DNA from: Claveliimonas sp034178805
GTDB taxonomy: Bacteria > Bacillota > Clostridia > Lachnospirales > Lachnospiraceae
Assembly (NCBI RefSeq): GCF_050314255.1
Contig: NZ_JBNPMZ010000028.1
Location: 1 to 31,762, forward strand
DNA length: 31,762 bases
Reading direction: 5' to 3'
Numbering within the stretch: the stretch's first letter is position 1; each line of letters opens with the position of its first letter. Under the pieces are notes generated by a model. The model was not told the origin of the DNA. It saw only the letters and a list, made by a program, of their open reading frames with translations, and searched no databases. Below, piece by piece: positions 7,341-14,129 of this stretch. A program made the translations under genes and the position numbers.

Positions 7341-8138
7341 ATGACATTAGGCGATAAATTATCACGATTGAGAAAAGAAAATAACTACACACAGGAGCAG
7401 CTCGCAAATGTTCTGGGAGTTTCCAGACAGGCAATCAGTAAATGGGAGAGTAATATTACATATCCTGAAACAGACAAACTGATACGGTTGAGTGAATTAT
7501 TTGATTGTTCATTGGATTATTTGCTCAGAGATACGATGGAAACAGATAACAAGAATCAGACTGATGATGAATCTGCCATTTTCTTCAGAAGGCATACGGG
7601 GTATCGTCTGCGTGAAAGAAAGAGTGAAAAAACAGTATGGGGTATGCCGTTGTGGCATATTGGCAGGAATGCAAAAGGCTTTGTTGCCGTGGGGCTCAAT
7701 GCCCGTGGAGTGATCGCGGTCGGACTGAAAGCAAGAGGAATTGTATCTCTCGGCATGTTATCCATGGGATTGCTGTCCTTCGGTATGTTTTCGCTTGGCA
7801 TGCTTTCTGTCGGAATGCTGGCATTCGGTATCATGTCGGCAGGAAGTTTATCGGTGGGTGTATTTTCAGCAGGAGCTATCAGCTTAGGAATTGTATCTTT
7901 TGGTGCAATTGCAATCGGTGATTTTTCAGTCGGTGCTTTAGCGGTTGGAAAATATTTTGCTCTTGGTGACAATGCACGGGCGATGATTGCCATAGGTGAT
8001 ACGCAGGCTGTGGGCAGCGTATTTCAGAGTATTGGAAAACTTACCCCTAAAGATGTAACCGCTGTAAAGGAATTGTTGGATACGGCTGTTCCAAACTGGC
8101 TTTCGTGGGCAAAAGAAATTATAAAATTGTTTATATAG
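7341..8138 (+). CDS. XRE-family regulator with 20 glycine pentapeptide repeats
   Basis: 265 aa. Residues 1-65 are a Cro/CI-type helix-turn-helix (QEQLANVLGVSRQAISKWES). After a charged linker, residues 108-207 form 20 uninterrupted five-residue units, each starting with Gly (G108, G113 ... G203), of the form G-hydrophobic-x-[SA]-hydrophobic. The C-terminus (about 222-265) has an amphipathic end, KLTPKDVTAVKELLDT. The strict period suggests a beta-solenoid or membrane-associated stalk, so this may be a regulator tied to a surface or membrane sensor. Function is unknown. The frame opens at 7269, but ATG 7341 with GGAGGG at 7329-7334 starts at the HTH. A decayed second copy lies at 19546-19662. 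Confidence 0.75.
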   Translation: MTLGDKLSRLRKENNYTQEQLANVLGVSRQAISKWESNITYPETDKLIRLSELFDCSLDYLLRDTMETDNKNQTDDESAIFFRRHTGYRLRERKSEKTVWGMPLWHIGRNAKGFVAVGLNARGVIAVGLKARGIVSLGMLSMGLLSFGMFSLGMLSVGMLAFGIMSAGSLSVGVFSAGAISLGIVSFGAIAIGDFSVGALAVGKYFALGDNARAMIAIGDTQAVGSVFQSIGKLTPKDVTAVKELLDTAVPNWLSWAKEIIKLFI

Positions 8139-8181
8139 CAATAAAATGACTAAATAATGAAAAACATGTAAGGTGATTAAT

Positions 8182-8862
8182 ATGAAGAAGAAAGAACCGG
8201 AAATCAAAACTAAGAGAATTCTGATCCAACCGATGTCGGATCAGGAAATTGAAAACCTGATTGAAACATCTGAATCGGGTGAACTTCGTGCAGCTTACGG
8301 TGAAATGTTATCCGGGTGTAAGCGTGACCCTGAAAACAGGGTATGGTATGCACCCTGGAGGATGACGCTGAAAAGTGATGGCACATACATTGGAGATCTC
8401 GGCTTTAAAGGAACAGCTCATGAATATGCTGTTGAAATCGGTTATGGCGTTTTGTCGGAATATGAAGGAAAAGGATATACTACGGAAGCTGTTCAGGCGA
8501 TGACACAGTGGGCATTTGGTAATTCAGGTGTCATATTTGTTGAGGCCGAAACCGAACCGGATAACAAGGCTTCCCAGCGGGTTTTGGAGAAATGCGGATT
8601 CATTCCTGACGGAGAGGGGAAAGAAGGTCCACGTTTCGTTCTGGAGAGTCCCCTTACAAACTGGATGACGATCTATATGCTTTTTGGATTAAGCATCGGC
8701 ACCGCTTTTGGCTCGTCCGCCGGAAGCACTGGAATAGGCCTATCCTTAGGGTTGTGTATCGGGATGTGCATTGGGGCAGCTCTTGACTCATCCGCTAAAA
8801 AAGAACGACAAAAGCTATGGGAACGGCGCAGAAATGTAGGTAAAAAGGAAAAACAATCATAG
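8182..8862 (+). CDS. GNAT acetyltransferase fused to a glycine-zipper membrane tail
   Basis: 226 aa. Residues about 8-150 are a RimJ/RimL-type GNAT domain: RILIQPMSD start, GYGVLSEYEGKGYTTEAV acetyl-CoA loop, and NKASQRVLEKCGFIPDG. From about 160 to 205 the protein becomes a Gly/Ser-rich hydrophobic hairpin (FGLSIGTAFGSSAG, then LGLCIGMCIGAALDSSA) followed by a very basic end. The tail looks like separately encoded glycine-zipper membrane proteins, so this is probably a gene fusion that anchors the enzyme to the membrane. ATG 8182 with AAGGTG at 8170-8175 is preferred to GTG 8173. Confidence 0.75.
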   Translation: MKKKEPEIKTKRILIQPMSDQEIENLIETSESGELRAAYGEMLSGCKRDPENRVWYAPWRMTLKSDGTYIGDLGFKGTAHEYAVEIGYGVLSEYEGKGYTTEAVQAMTQWAFGNSGVIFVEAETEPDNKASQRVLEKCGFIPDGEGKEGPRFVLESPLTNWMTIYMLFGLSIGTAFGSSAGSTGIGLSLGLCIGMCIGAALDSSAKKERQKLWERRRNVGKKEKQS

Positions 8863-8876
8863 TTGATGGACACGAT

Positions 8877-9677
8877 ATGAATATTTATGTGGAAGGAAGT
8901 GGAGATACAACACTTGTTTTCATGTCGGGTGGTGGAACGTGTTCTCCTGTATTGGATTTCAGATCTCTTTATTCTCTTTTGAGTGATGATTACCGGATAG
9001 TTGTAGTCGAGAAATTTGGTTACGGGTTCAGCGATATTATTGATAGGAATCGAGACATCGATTCAATTCTTGAAGATACCAGAAAGGCACTTACATGTGC
9101 CGGGATACAAGCACCATATGTCCTTTGTCCGCATTCCATGTCCGGACTGGAGGCTTTATACTGGGCACAGAAGTATCCGGATGAAGTAACTGCGATTATC
9201 GGTCTTGATATGGCAGTGCCACAGTATTATGAGAATATGAAGATTAGTATTCCAATGATGAAGATTACGGGGCTGGTTGCGCAACTGGGTGTTACCCGTC
9301 TCATTCCCGGTATCTCCGAAAGTGATGCCATAAAGCATGGAAGTCTGACAGATGAGGAAAAAGAAATTTACAGAGCTATTTTTTTCAGTCGCACACAGAC
9401 CAAGACCATGATTCACGAGTACATTGCAGTTAAGGACAATGCAAAGATTGTTTCGGAAATGGGGATTCCGCAAATTCCCATGCTGCTATTCCTGTCGAAT
9501 GGTACAGGCACTGGATTTGATCGGGAGACATGGCGTAAAATTCCCAAGGAGTATTTTGCAAAGATGGATTCTGTCCAATATATAGATCTTGATTGCCCAC
9601 ATTATATTCATGACTATGAATATGAGGTGATTAGTCAGAAAATAATTGAATTTCTGAGATACAATTATGGAATTTAA
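8877..9677 (+). CDS. Alpha/beta hydrolase
   Basis: 266 aa. Strand LVFMSGGGTCSPVLDF carries the oxyanion region, PHSMSGLEALYWAQ the nucleophile elbow with Ser, a late strand region is IPMLLFLSNGTGTG, and DCPHYIHDYE provides the catalytic His. It is likely a cytoplasmic esterase or lyase-type hydrolase of unknown substrate. The in-frame codons just before ATG 8877 read TIIVDGHD, which looks like the normal N-terminal strand of this family, but no standard start codon exists between there and the stop at 8841. The N-terminus may be shortened, or initiation is non-standard. It starts 14 bp after the GNAT fusion gene. Confidence 0.75.
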   Translation: MNIYVEGSGDTTLVFMSGGGTCSPVLDFRSLYSLLSDDYRIVVVEKFGYGFSDIIDRNRDIDSILEDTRKALTCAGIQAPYVLCPHSMSGLEALYWAQKYPDEVTAIIGLDMAVPQYYENMKISIPMMKITGLVAQLGVTRLIPGISESDAIKHGSLTDEEKEIYRAIFFSRTQTKTMIHEYIAVKDNAKIVSEMGIPQIPMLLFLSNGTGTGFDRETWRKIPKEYFAKMDSVQYIDLDCPHYIHDYEYEVISQKIIEFLRYNYGI

Positions 9678-9680
9678 CGA

Positions 9681-9709
9681 TTTACATTATAAACAGCTTA
9701 TGCTATAAT
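9681..9709 (+). promoter_or_regulatory. Sigma-A promoter of the TetR-CPBP unit
   Basis: TTTACA (9681-9686), a 17-bp spacer and TATAAT (9704-9709) with an extended TG at 9701-9702. Directly downstream, GGCTAATATAATTAACT (9710-9726) resembles the palindromic operator at 16150 minus one base, so the TetR may repress its own promoter there. Confidence 0.7.
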
Positions 9710-9749
9710 GGCTAATATAATTAACTAAAATATAAATAGGAGTAGCCTG

Positions 9750-10331
9750 ATGAAAGCTGGATTAGATAAGAAGACAATTATTGAAGCGGCTGCTAAAATG
9801 GCAGACGAGAAAGGTGTTACTAATATAACCTTGAAAATGTTAGCAACAGAATTAGGAATAAAATCCCCGTCTTTGTATAAGCACTTTAGTGGCGGACTTG
9901 ATGAGTTGAATAAAGAACTGATGTTGTATGGTTGGCGTTCGTTGGAAAGTGAAATAACAAGAGTAGCCATAGGTAAAGCAAAAGATGATGCAATTATTGC
10001 AATCTGCAATACCTATCGGAAGTTCGTTGAAGAACATAAAGGATTGTTTGAAGCTATGCAATGGTATAATATGTATCAATCGGAAGAACATCTTCAGGCA
10101 ACCCAGGGGACGGTATCTGTGCTGTTTCAGGTTCTGGAAGCTTATGATTTGGCTGAGGAACAGAAAGTTCATATTGTTCGTATGCTCAGAGGATTTCTGC
10201 AAGGTTTCTCATCTATAGAGAGTCACGGAGGATATGGAAACCCTGTATCATTAAACGATACTTTTGATTTTGCATTAAAAACAATACTACAGGGGATTCG
10301 TGGTCTACAAGGAGGAAGAAAGACAGAATGA
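9750..10331 (+). CDS. TetR/AcrR regulator with WHG-type C-terminal domain
   Basis: 193 aa. The N-terminal HTH (IIEAAAKMADEKG to LGIKSPSLYKHF) is typical TetR. The C-terminal ligand domain, including FEAMQWYNMYQ, MLRGFLQGFSSIESHGGYG and FDFALKTILQGI, fits the TetR_C_33 (WHG) type. It probably represses its own strong promoter and the downstream CPBP gene, with which it overlaps by 4 bp (ATGA). TAGGAG sits upstream of ATG 9750. The ligand is unknown. Confidence 0.85.
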   Translation: MKAGLDKKTIIEAAAKMADEKGVTNITLKMLATELGIKSPSLYKHFSGGLDELNKELMLYGWRSLESEITRVAIGKAKDDAIIAICNTYRKFVEEHKGLFEAMQWYNMYQSEEHLQATQGTVSVLFQVLEAYDLAEEQKVHIVRMLRGFLQGFSSIESHGGYGNPVSLNDTFDFALKTILQGIRGLQGGRKTE

Positions 10332-11239
10332 AGCAATTATTGAAAAATATCAGTCCTTTCAATAACAGAACGGAAATGTCAGCGGCATTATTCATTGTAA
10401 AGAAAATCCTTGCCTTTTTTGTATGTTACGTAGTTGGATTGTTTGCGGCAGAAGGAGTCGTTATCCTGCTACATTTTGTGCTTGGTAAAAATGTTTTTGC
10501 AGGTGAAATGTTTGACACACAGACCATAACGCTGATAACATATTACGGTTATATTGTTATGGCAAGTGTGGCGTTAATGTATTGGAAACGGATTGAGAAA
10601 AAACCTTTGACAGAAATGGGATTAACAAAACACTTTGGAAATTATTTTATTGGTGCTATTACAGGTGTTATCCTGATTGCCGTTTCTGTCTTTGCTATCG
10701 TTTTAACGGGAAACATTGAATATCACGGATTTTTTGAAAATACTGATATTCTTATGATTATTCTCTTAATAGGTGGATTTATCGTTCAAGGAGCAACAGA
10801 AGAAATTCTCTGTCGAGGAATTGTGTTACACGCTCTTAAAGAGAAAACTTCGATCTGGATTGCAATAGCGATCAGCACGGTTATGTTTATTATGCCGCAT
10901 TGGTCGTCTCTGTTTACGGACGGCATGATTTACGGTGTTATTGGCGTTGCTAACCTTGTCTTGATTTCAATAATCTTTTCGCTTCTGACTATCCGTTTTA
11001 AAAGTATTTGGGCGGCTTGCGGTTTGCATTCAATTTGGAACGCCATACTGTATAGTGTTCTCGGATTAAATTTAAGTGGAAATGATGAAACTGTTACGGC
11101 TATCTTCAAAATGCAGTCCATAGGTAAAAATATATGGAATGGCGGCGAATATGGTATTGAAGCAAGTATGATTACCACCGTTGTATTAGTTTTTTCTGCC
11201 GCATTGATTTGGTATATATGCAAAAGGAGAACTACATAG
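10328..11239 (+). CDS. CPBP family intramembrane glutamic-type endopeptidase
   Basis: 303 aa with about eight hydrophobic segments. It has all CPBP (Abi/Rce1-type) motifs: E158-E159 and R163 in TEEILCRG, FIMPH (F187, H191), and HSIWN (H234, N238). Family members cleave or process membrane-associated peptides or prenylated proteins, and some act in bacteriocin self-immunity. Its ATGA overlap with the TetR gene indicates coupling, so its level probably follows the TetR ligand. The substrate is not predictable from sequence. Confidence 0.85.
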   Translation: MKQLLKNISPFNNRTEMSAALFIVKKILAFFVCYVVGLFAAEGVVILLHFVLGKNVFAGEMFDTQTITLITYYGYIVMASVALMYWKRIEKKPLTEMGLTKHFGNYFIGAITGVILIAVSVFAIVLTGNIEYHGFFENTDILMIILLIGGFIVQGATEEILCRGIVLHALKEKTSIWIAIAISTVMFIMPHWSSLFTDGMIYGVIGVANLVLISIIFSLLTIRFKSIWAACGLHSIWNAILYSVLGLNLSGNDETVTAIFKMQSIGKNIWNGGEYGIEASMITTVVLVFSAALIWYICKRRTT

Positions 11240-11355
11240 ATTACACTTCTCTGGGAGAAGGTAATGCAGCGGAATATACAGAAAGAATTGTCGAATGGAA
11301 AATGAAACATAGGAGTGGAAAAGCTGATGTTTTGGGAGTTTCCCTTTTGAGGTGA
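11218..11355 (+). other. Unrecognised 45-codon ORF overlapping the CPBP 3' end
   Basis: ATG 11218 opens a frame that overlaps the CPBP end by 22 bp and runs to TGA at 11353-11355. It contains DYTSLGEGNAAEYTERIVEW and then a basic MKHRSGK. Its composition looks coding, but there is no clear ribosome binding site before the ATG. It may be the tail of a lost gene rather than a working small protein. Confidence 0.25.
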
Positions 11356-11360
11356 AGGTC

Positions 11361-11558
11361 ATGACAAGTTTAGATAAACAGATAAGAGTAAAAAATGTGA
11401 TTCAACACATGTGTGATTATATTGAATGTCCGGAATGTGAATTTTACAGACCGGAGGACGATACTGACGGGAATTTTTATTGTGCAATCAGGGACTACGA
11501 TAAAAGGGTACCATATCAAAAAGATTGGGATATGCGTAGCGCAATGGTGAGTGATTAA
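11361..11558 (+). CDS. Small Cys-containing protein, phage/ICE-like
   Basis: 65 aa. It carries a CPECEFY pair and a later FYCAIRD cysteine, so it may bind a metal, followed by DKRVPYQKDWDMRSAM. Similar short proteins are, to my knowledge, found among accessory genes of Clostridia, but I cannot name a family. ATG 11361 follows AGGTGAAGG; GTG at 11352 is the alternative start. It is followed directly by two broken genes. Confidence 0.5.
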   Translation: MTSLDKQIRVKNVIQHMCDYIECPECEFYRPEDDTDGNFYCAIRDYDKRVPYQKDWDMRSAMVSD

Positions 11559-11561
11559 GAG

Positions 11562-11696
11562 GTCATAAAAAGGCAGGTCTATCACAGGAATAACTTGCTG
11601 AAAGTTAAACGTAACCAGACAGGCAATTACGAAATGGGAAACAGACAAAGGAATTCCCGATGTTTCCAATCTGATTGCAACGCTTTTTACAGATAA
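11562..11696 (+). pseudogene. Broken XRE-type helix-turn-helix gene
   Basis: Read with corrections, this stretch gives KKAGLSQE-stop-LAE, then (after a one-base shift) NVTRQAITKWETDKGIPDVSNLIA. That is a standard Cro/CI HTH of the type controlling accessory genes. It has an in-frame TAA at 11591-11593 and a frameshift around 11602-11604, and it stops abruptly at the Rpn relic. No start codon or C-terminal part remains. Confidence 0.7.
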
Positions 11697-11698
11697 CA

Positions 11699-12421
11699 TC
11701 ACATACTTTTTCCATTTGATTTCTTTTCTGCAAGAAGCTTCTTCAATTTTAAGATTTCCTGCTCTTGTTCCAGCAGTTTTCGATCTTTATCTGCCAGTTC
11801 CTTATCCCGGTCTGCCAGTTTCCTATCCCTATCTGCCAGTTCTTTTTTCAGTCCGTCAATCTCGCCTTTCATATCATCAATCATAAAGTTTATGGTATTC
11901 TCATCCTGTTTTCTCAATGCCTCCGAGAACATTCCTATCGCCTCCTCCGGATGATGCCGAAAATACGTCACATCCTCATAAAGCTCTGCAAACTCAATCT
12001 TTTTGTATCTTCTTTATTATCCTCAATTTTAAAGAAATTTTCAAGAGATATAAAGAAATATTCCTCCAGAAGATCTAACTTCAGACCTGTATCGAACTTC
12101 CATTCCCCACGATGCAGATACTCATTTTTGACAGGCGTTCCGGATGAACCTCCGCATCAAATACGTGCTTGAAAAAGTATCATAAGTCATCTTCATTCCC
12201 CTGACACCCATGCAGAATTGCACAAATTGTTCCTGAAATATCTGTTTCAAATCAAGAAATTTGGAATACACTACCGGATTCTTTCTAATCTCCCGCATCA
12301 CCTCTTCCCGGCTCTTTTCTTCTCCAAAAATCATCTTACTCAATAATAATTCCTCCTTTGCATCAAACACATAAATCACTTCGGTGTGCACATCAACGTT
12401 CTTCAGTTACCATCTCTTCAT
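11699..12421 (-). pseudogene. Decayed Rpn/PD-(D/E)XK nuclease (transposase-like) gene
   Basis: On the minus strand, pieces of one gene appear in order. First comes a segment with VIYVFDAKEELLLSKMIFG and ...QFCMGVRGMKMTYDTF (12391-12122). After a frameshift come KHVFDAEVHPERLSK, then FDTGLKLDLLEEYFFISL, and after another shift the end EEAIGMFSEALRKQDEN plus a charged coiled coil (11971-11699). The nuclease core expected between ERLSK and the EYLHRGEWKFD segment is deleted. The family is the Rpn recombination-promoting nuclease group (PDDEXK_2-like). At least one stop and two frameshifts make it inactive. Confidence 0.7.
11790..11852 (-). repeat. Three 21-bp tandem units in the Rpn coiled coil
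   Basis: On the + strand, units begin TCTGCCAGTT at 11790, 11811 and 11832; they encode repeats such as ADRDRKL and ADRDKEL on the minus strand. The 21-bp period equals one coiled-coil heptad, so it looks like slippage within the reading frame before the gene decayed. Confidence 0.75.
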
Positions 12422-12539
12422 TGTCGGGTTTTTCTTTGATTCAAAGCTCCGAAAATGAGACGCCTTCCGACGAAGAATAATAAGGGGCAGTCAGAATTTT
12501 GCTCCTGCATCATAGATAGGATATCACACATCTTGCATT

Positions 12540-12579
12540 ATGTAAATAAAACCCTGTTTATGTAAATAAAATTGTGTTT
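12540..12579. repeat. Two 20-bp direct repeats upstream of the ABC promoter
   Basis: ATGTAAATAAAACCCTGTTT (12540-12559) is followed by a 17/20 identical copy (12560-12579). It lies just upstream of the MerR-type promoter. It may be a regulator site or simple duplication. The preceding TCTTGCATTATGTAA (12531-12545) resembles the MarR-region sequence TCTTGCATAATATATGTAA near 15116. Confidence 0.55.
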
Positions 12580-12592
12580 AAGCGAAAAGCGC

Positions 12593-12623
12593 TTGACTCG
12601 TCCCTTACAGGAGATTGTAGCAT
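12593..12623 (+). promoter_or_regulatory. MerR-type promoter with 19-bp spacer
   Basis: TTGACT (12593-12598) and TAGCAT (12618-12623) are 19 bp apart, which is the over-long spacing corrected by MerR-family activators. The spacer contains the imperfect dyad CTCGTCCCTTACAGGAGAT, similar in layout to BmrR-class operators. The MerR gene at 14130 closes the same operon and is the obvious regulator. Confidence 0.65.
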
Positions 12624-12651
12624 AGCCTTAGAAACGAAAAGGAGGCTAAGT

Positions 12652-13374
12652 ATGAGTACATGTATAGAAGTAAACGATTTGACAAAGTCATTTCACGGAA
12701 GAGCGGTTGTAGATGGAATTACATTCCGTGTGGAGAAAGGAGAGGTATTCGGATTACTGGGGCATAATGGGGCAGGGAAAAGTACAACCATTGACCTGGT
12801 TCTGGGACTTAAGAAACCGGATGGGGGAAACGGAACGATTTTTGGAATGGAACCTCGCGCAAATCGAAAGGCAATATTTGAACGTGTAGGTGTGCAGTTA
12901 CAATCCTCAAATTATCAAAATAATATACGGGTGGATGAACTTTGTAAAGAGATGTCTGCCCTATATGAGAATCCGGAGGATTACCATACATTGCTGCATT
13001 TTTTCTCTCTGGAAAAATTCGAAAAATCACAGGTAAACAAGTTGTCTGGGGGAGAAAAACAAAGATTATCCGTTGCGCTGGCACTGATTAATAAACCGGA
13101 AATTGTGTTTTTGGATGAATTGACCACAGGACTTGATACGGCAGCAAGAAGAGAGGTATGGAGACACTTAAGGGAATTGAAAAATAACGGAACCACTATT
13201 TTTCTGACCACACATTATATGGAGGAGGCAGAGAGTTTGTGTGACCGGATTTTCCTGATCAAAGATGGGAAAAAGGTGACTGAAGGAACAGTAAAAGAAG
13301 TTATTGAAAGCAGTCCTTACGATAATCTGGAGGAAGCGTATCTTTGGTATATGGGAGAGGAGGTTGCGCGATGA
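12652..13374 (+). CDS. ABC transporter ATP-binding protein
   Basis: 240 aa. Walker A GHNGAGKST, Q-loop region QLQSSNYQ, signature LSGGEKQR, Walker B IVFLDE and the H-loop TTHYMEEAE are all present. Unusually the D-E-P after Walker B is DEL. It belongs to the DrrA/CcmA-type exporter ATPases and energises the membrane partner encoded next. ATG 12652 with AAAAGGAGG is chosen over the upstream in-frame ATG at 12574, which would extend through the promoter. The following gene overlaps by 4 bp. Probably a drug or peptide exporter induced through the downstream MerR protein. Confidence 0.88.
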   Translation: MSTCIEVNDLTKSFHGRAVVDGITFRVEKGEVFGLLGHNGAGKSTTIDLVLGLKKPDGGNGTIFGMEPRANRKAIFERVGVQLQSSNYQNNIRVDELCKEMSALYENPEDYHTLLHFFSLEKFEKSQVNKLSGGEKQRLSVALALINKPEIVFLDELTTGLDTAARREVWRHLRELKNNGTTIFLTTHYMEEAESLCDRIFLIKDGKKVTEGTVKEVIESSPYDNLEEAYLWYMGEEVAR

Positions 13375-14108
13375 AACGATTTTTGAAACTTTATATGATT
13401 GAACAGAAACTGGCGCTGCGTTCTGGTGATATGTTGCTTTTCGGCGTGGCAATGCCGGTGGGAATTATGATACTGATTAACATGATAGCAGGACAGAAAC
13501 AGGCAGGAGAGGGATTTACTTATCTGGAAAGTTCCTTTGCTTCACTGATTGCAGTGGGTATCTGTGCGGCGGCATTTATGGGGATTCCTTTGACAATTGC
13601 TGATTATCGTGATAAGAAAATATTGAAGCATTTCTTTACGACACCCTGTAGTCCCATGTGGATTTTAGGCAGTGATGTGCTTTGCGGTGCGGTAACAGCC
13701 ATGTTATCTGCCACATCTGTATCACTGGTTTCCGTTATTTTTCTTGGGTATAAAATGGGGGGAAATACTCTGGGATTTATCGGAGCCTGGTTTTTGACTC
13801 TTGTGTCCATGTTTAGCATAGGACTATTGATGGCGAGCATTTGCAGGACTGTAAAATCAGTGAATGCTGTAACTACTCTTGTGTATTTTCCGATGCTGTT
13901 TTTATCCGGCGCAACTATACCGTATGAATTGTTCCCCAGTGGACTTCAGAAGGTTTCCAATGTATTGCCGCTGACTCAGGGGATAAAGCTGATGAAGGCT
14001 GTTTCCATGGGAATGAAAATGGATTCTATATGGAAGACTGTTGTATTGCTCGTAGGTATTACATTGGTTTGTACTATGATTTCGGTTAAGACATTTCGGT
14101 GGGAATAA
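13371..14108 (+). CDS. ABC-2 type transporter permease
   Basis: 245 aa with about six membrane segments. The order of helices, the SFASLIAVGICAAAFMGIP segment and the late FPMLFLSGATIPYELFP loop match ABC-2/DrrB-type permeases. It overlaps the ATPase gene by ATGA and is probably the membrane half of the exporter. The substrate is unknown, but a MerR/GyrI-type regulator in the same operon points to bulky hydrophobic compounds. Confidence 0.85.
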   Translation: MKRFLKLYMIEQKLALRSGDMLLFGVAMPVGIMILINMIAGQKQAGEGFTYLESSFASLIAVGICAAAFMGIPLTIADYRDKKILKHFFTTPCSPMWILGSDVLCGAVTAMLSATSVSLVSVIFLGYKMGGNTLGFIGAWFLTLVSMFSIGLLMASICRTVKSVNAVTTLVYFPMLFLSGATIPYELFPSGLQKVSNVLPLTQGIKLMKAVSMGMKMDSIWKTVVLLVGITLVCTMISVKTFRWE

Positions 14109-14129
14109 GCGAAGAAGAAGGAGATTGAG

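Noticed and set aside
7556..7993. 145-codon minus-strand open frame
   Set aside because: It is the reverse image of the Gly-pentad repeats and has no ribosome site or recognisable protein.
75..9677. Integron cassette array
   Set aside because: No attC-like inverted sites or integrase were found; short gap similarities (such as ACTACTGTTTT and ACTACCGTTTT near 1450 and 2089) are too few to support it.
11790..11852. CRISPR-like short repeats
   Set aside because: The units are adjacent with no spacers and encode coiled-coil heptads.
11765..12172. 135-codon plus-strand open frame
   Set aside because: It lies opposite the Rpn relic, repeats its tandem units, and has no recognisable product.
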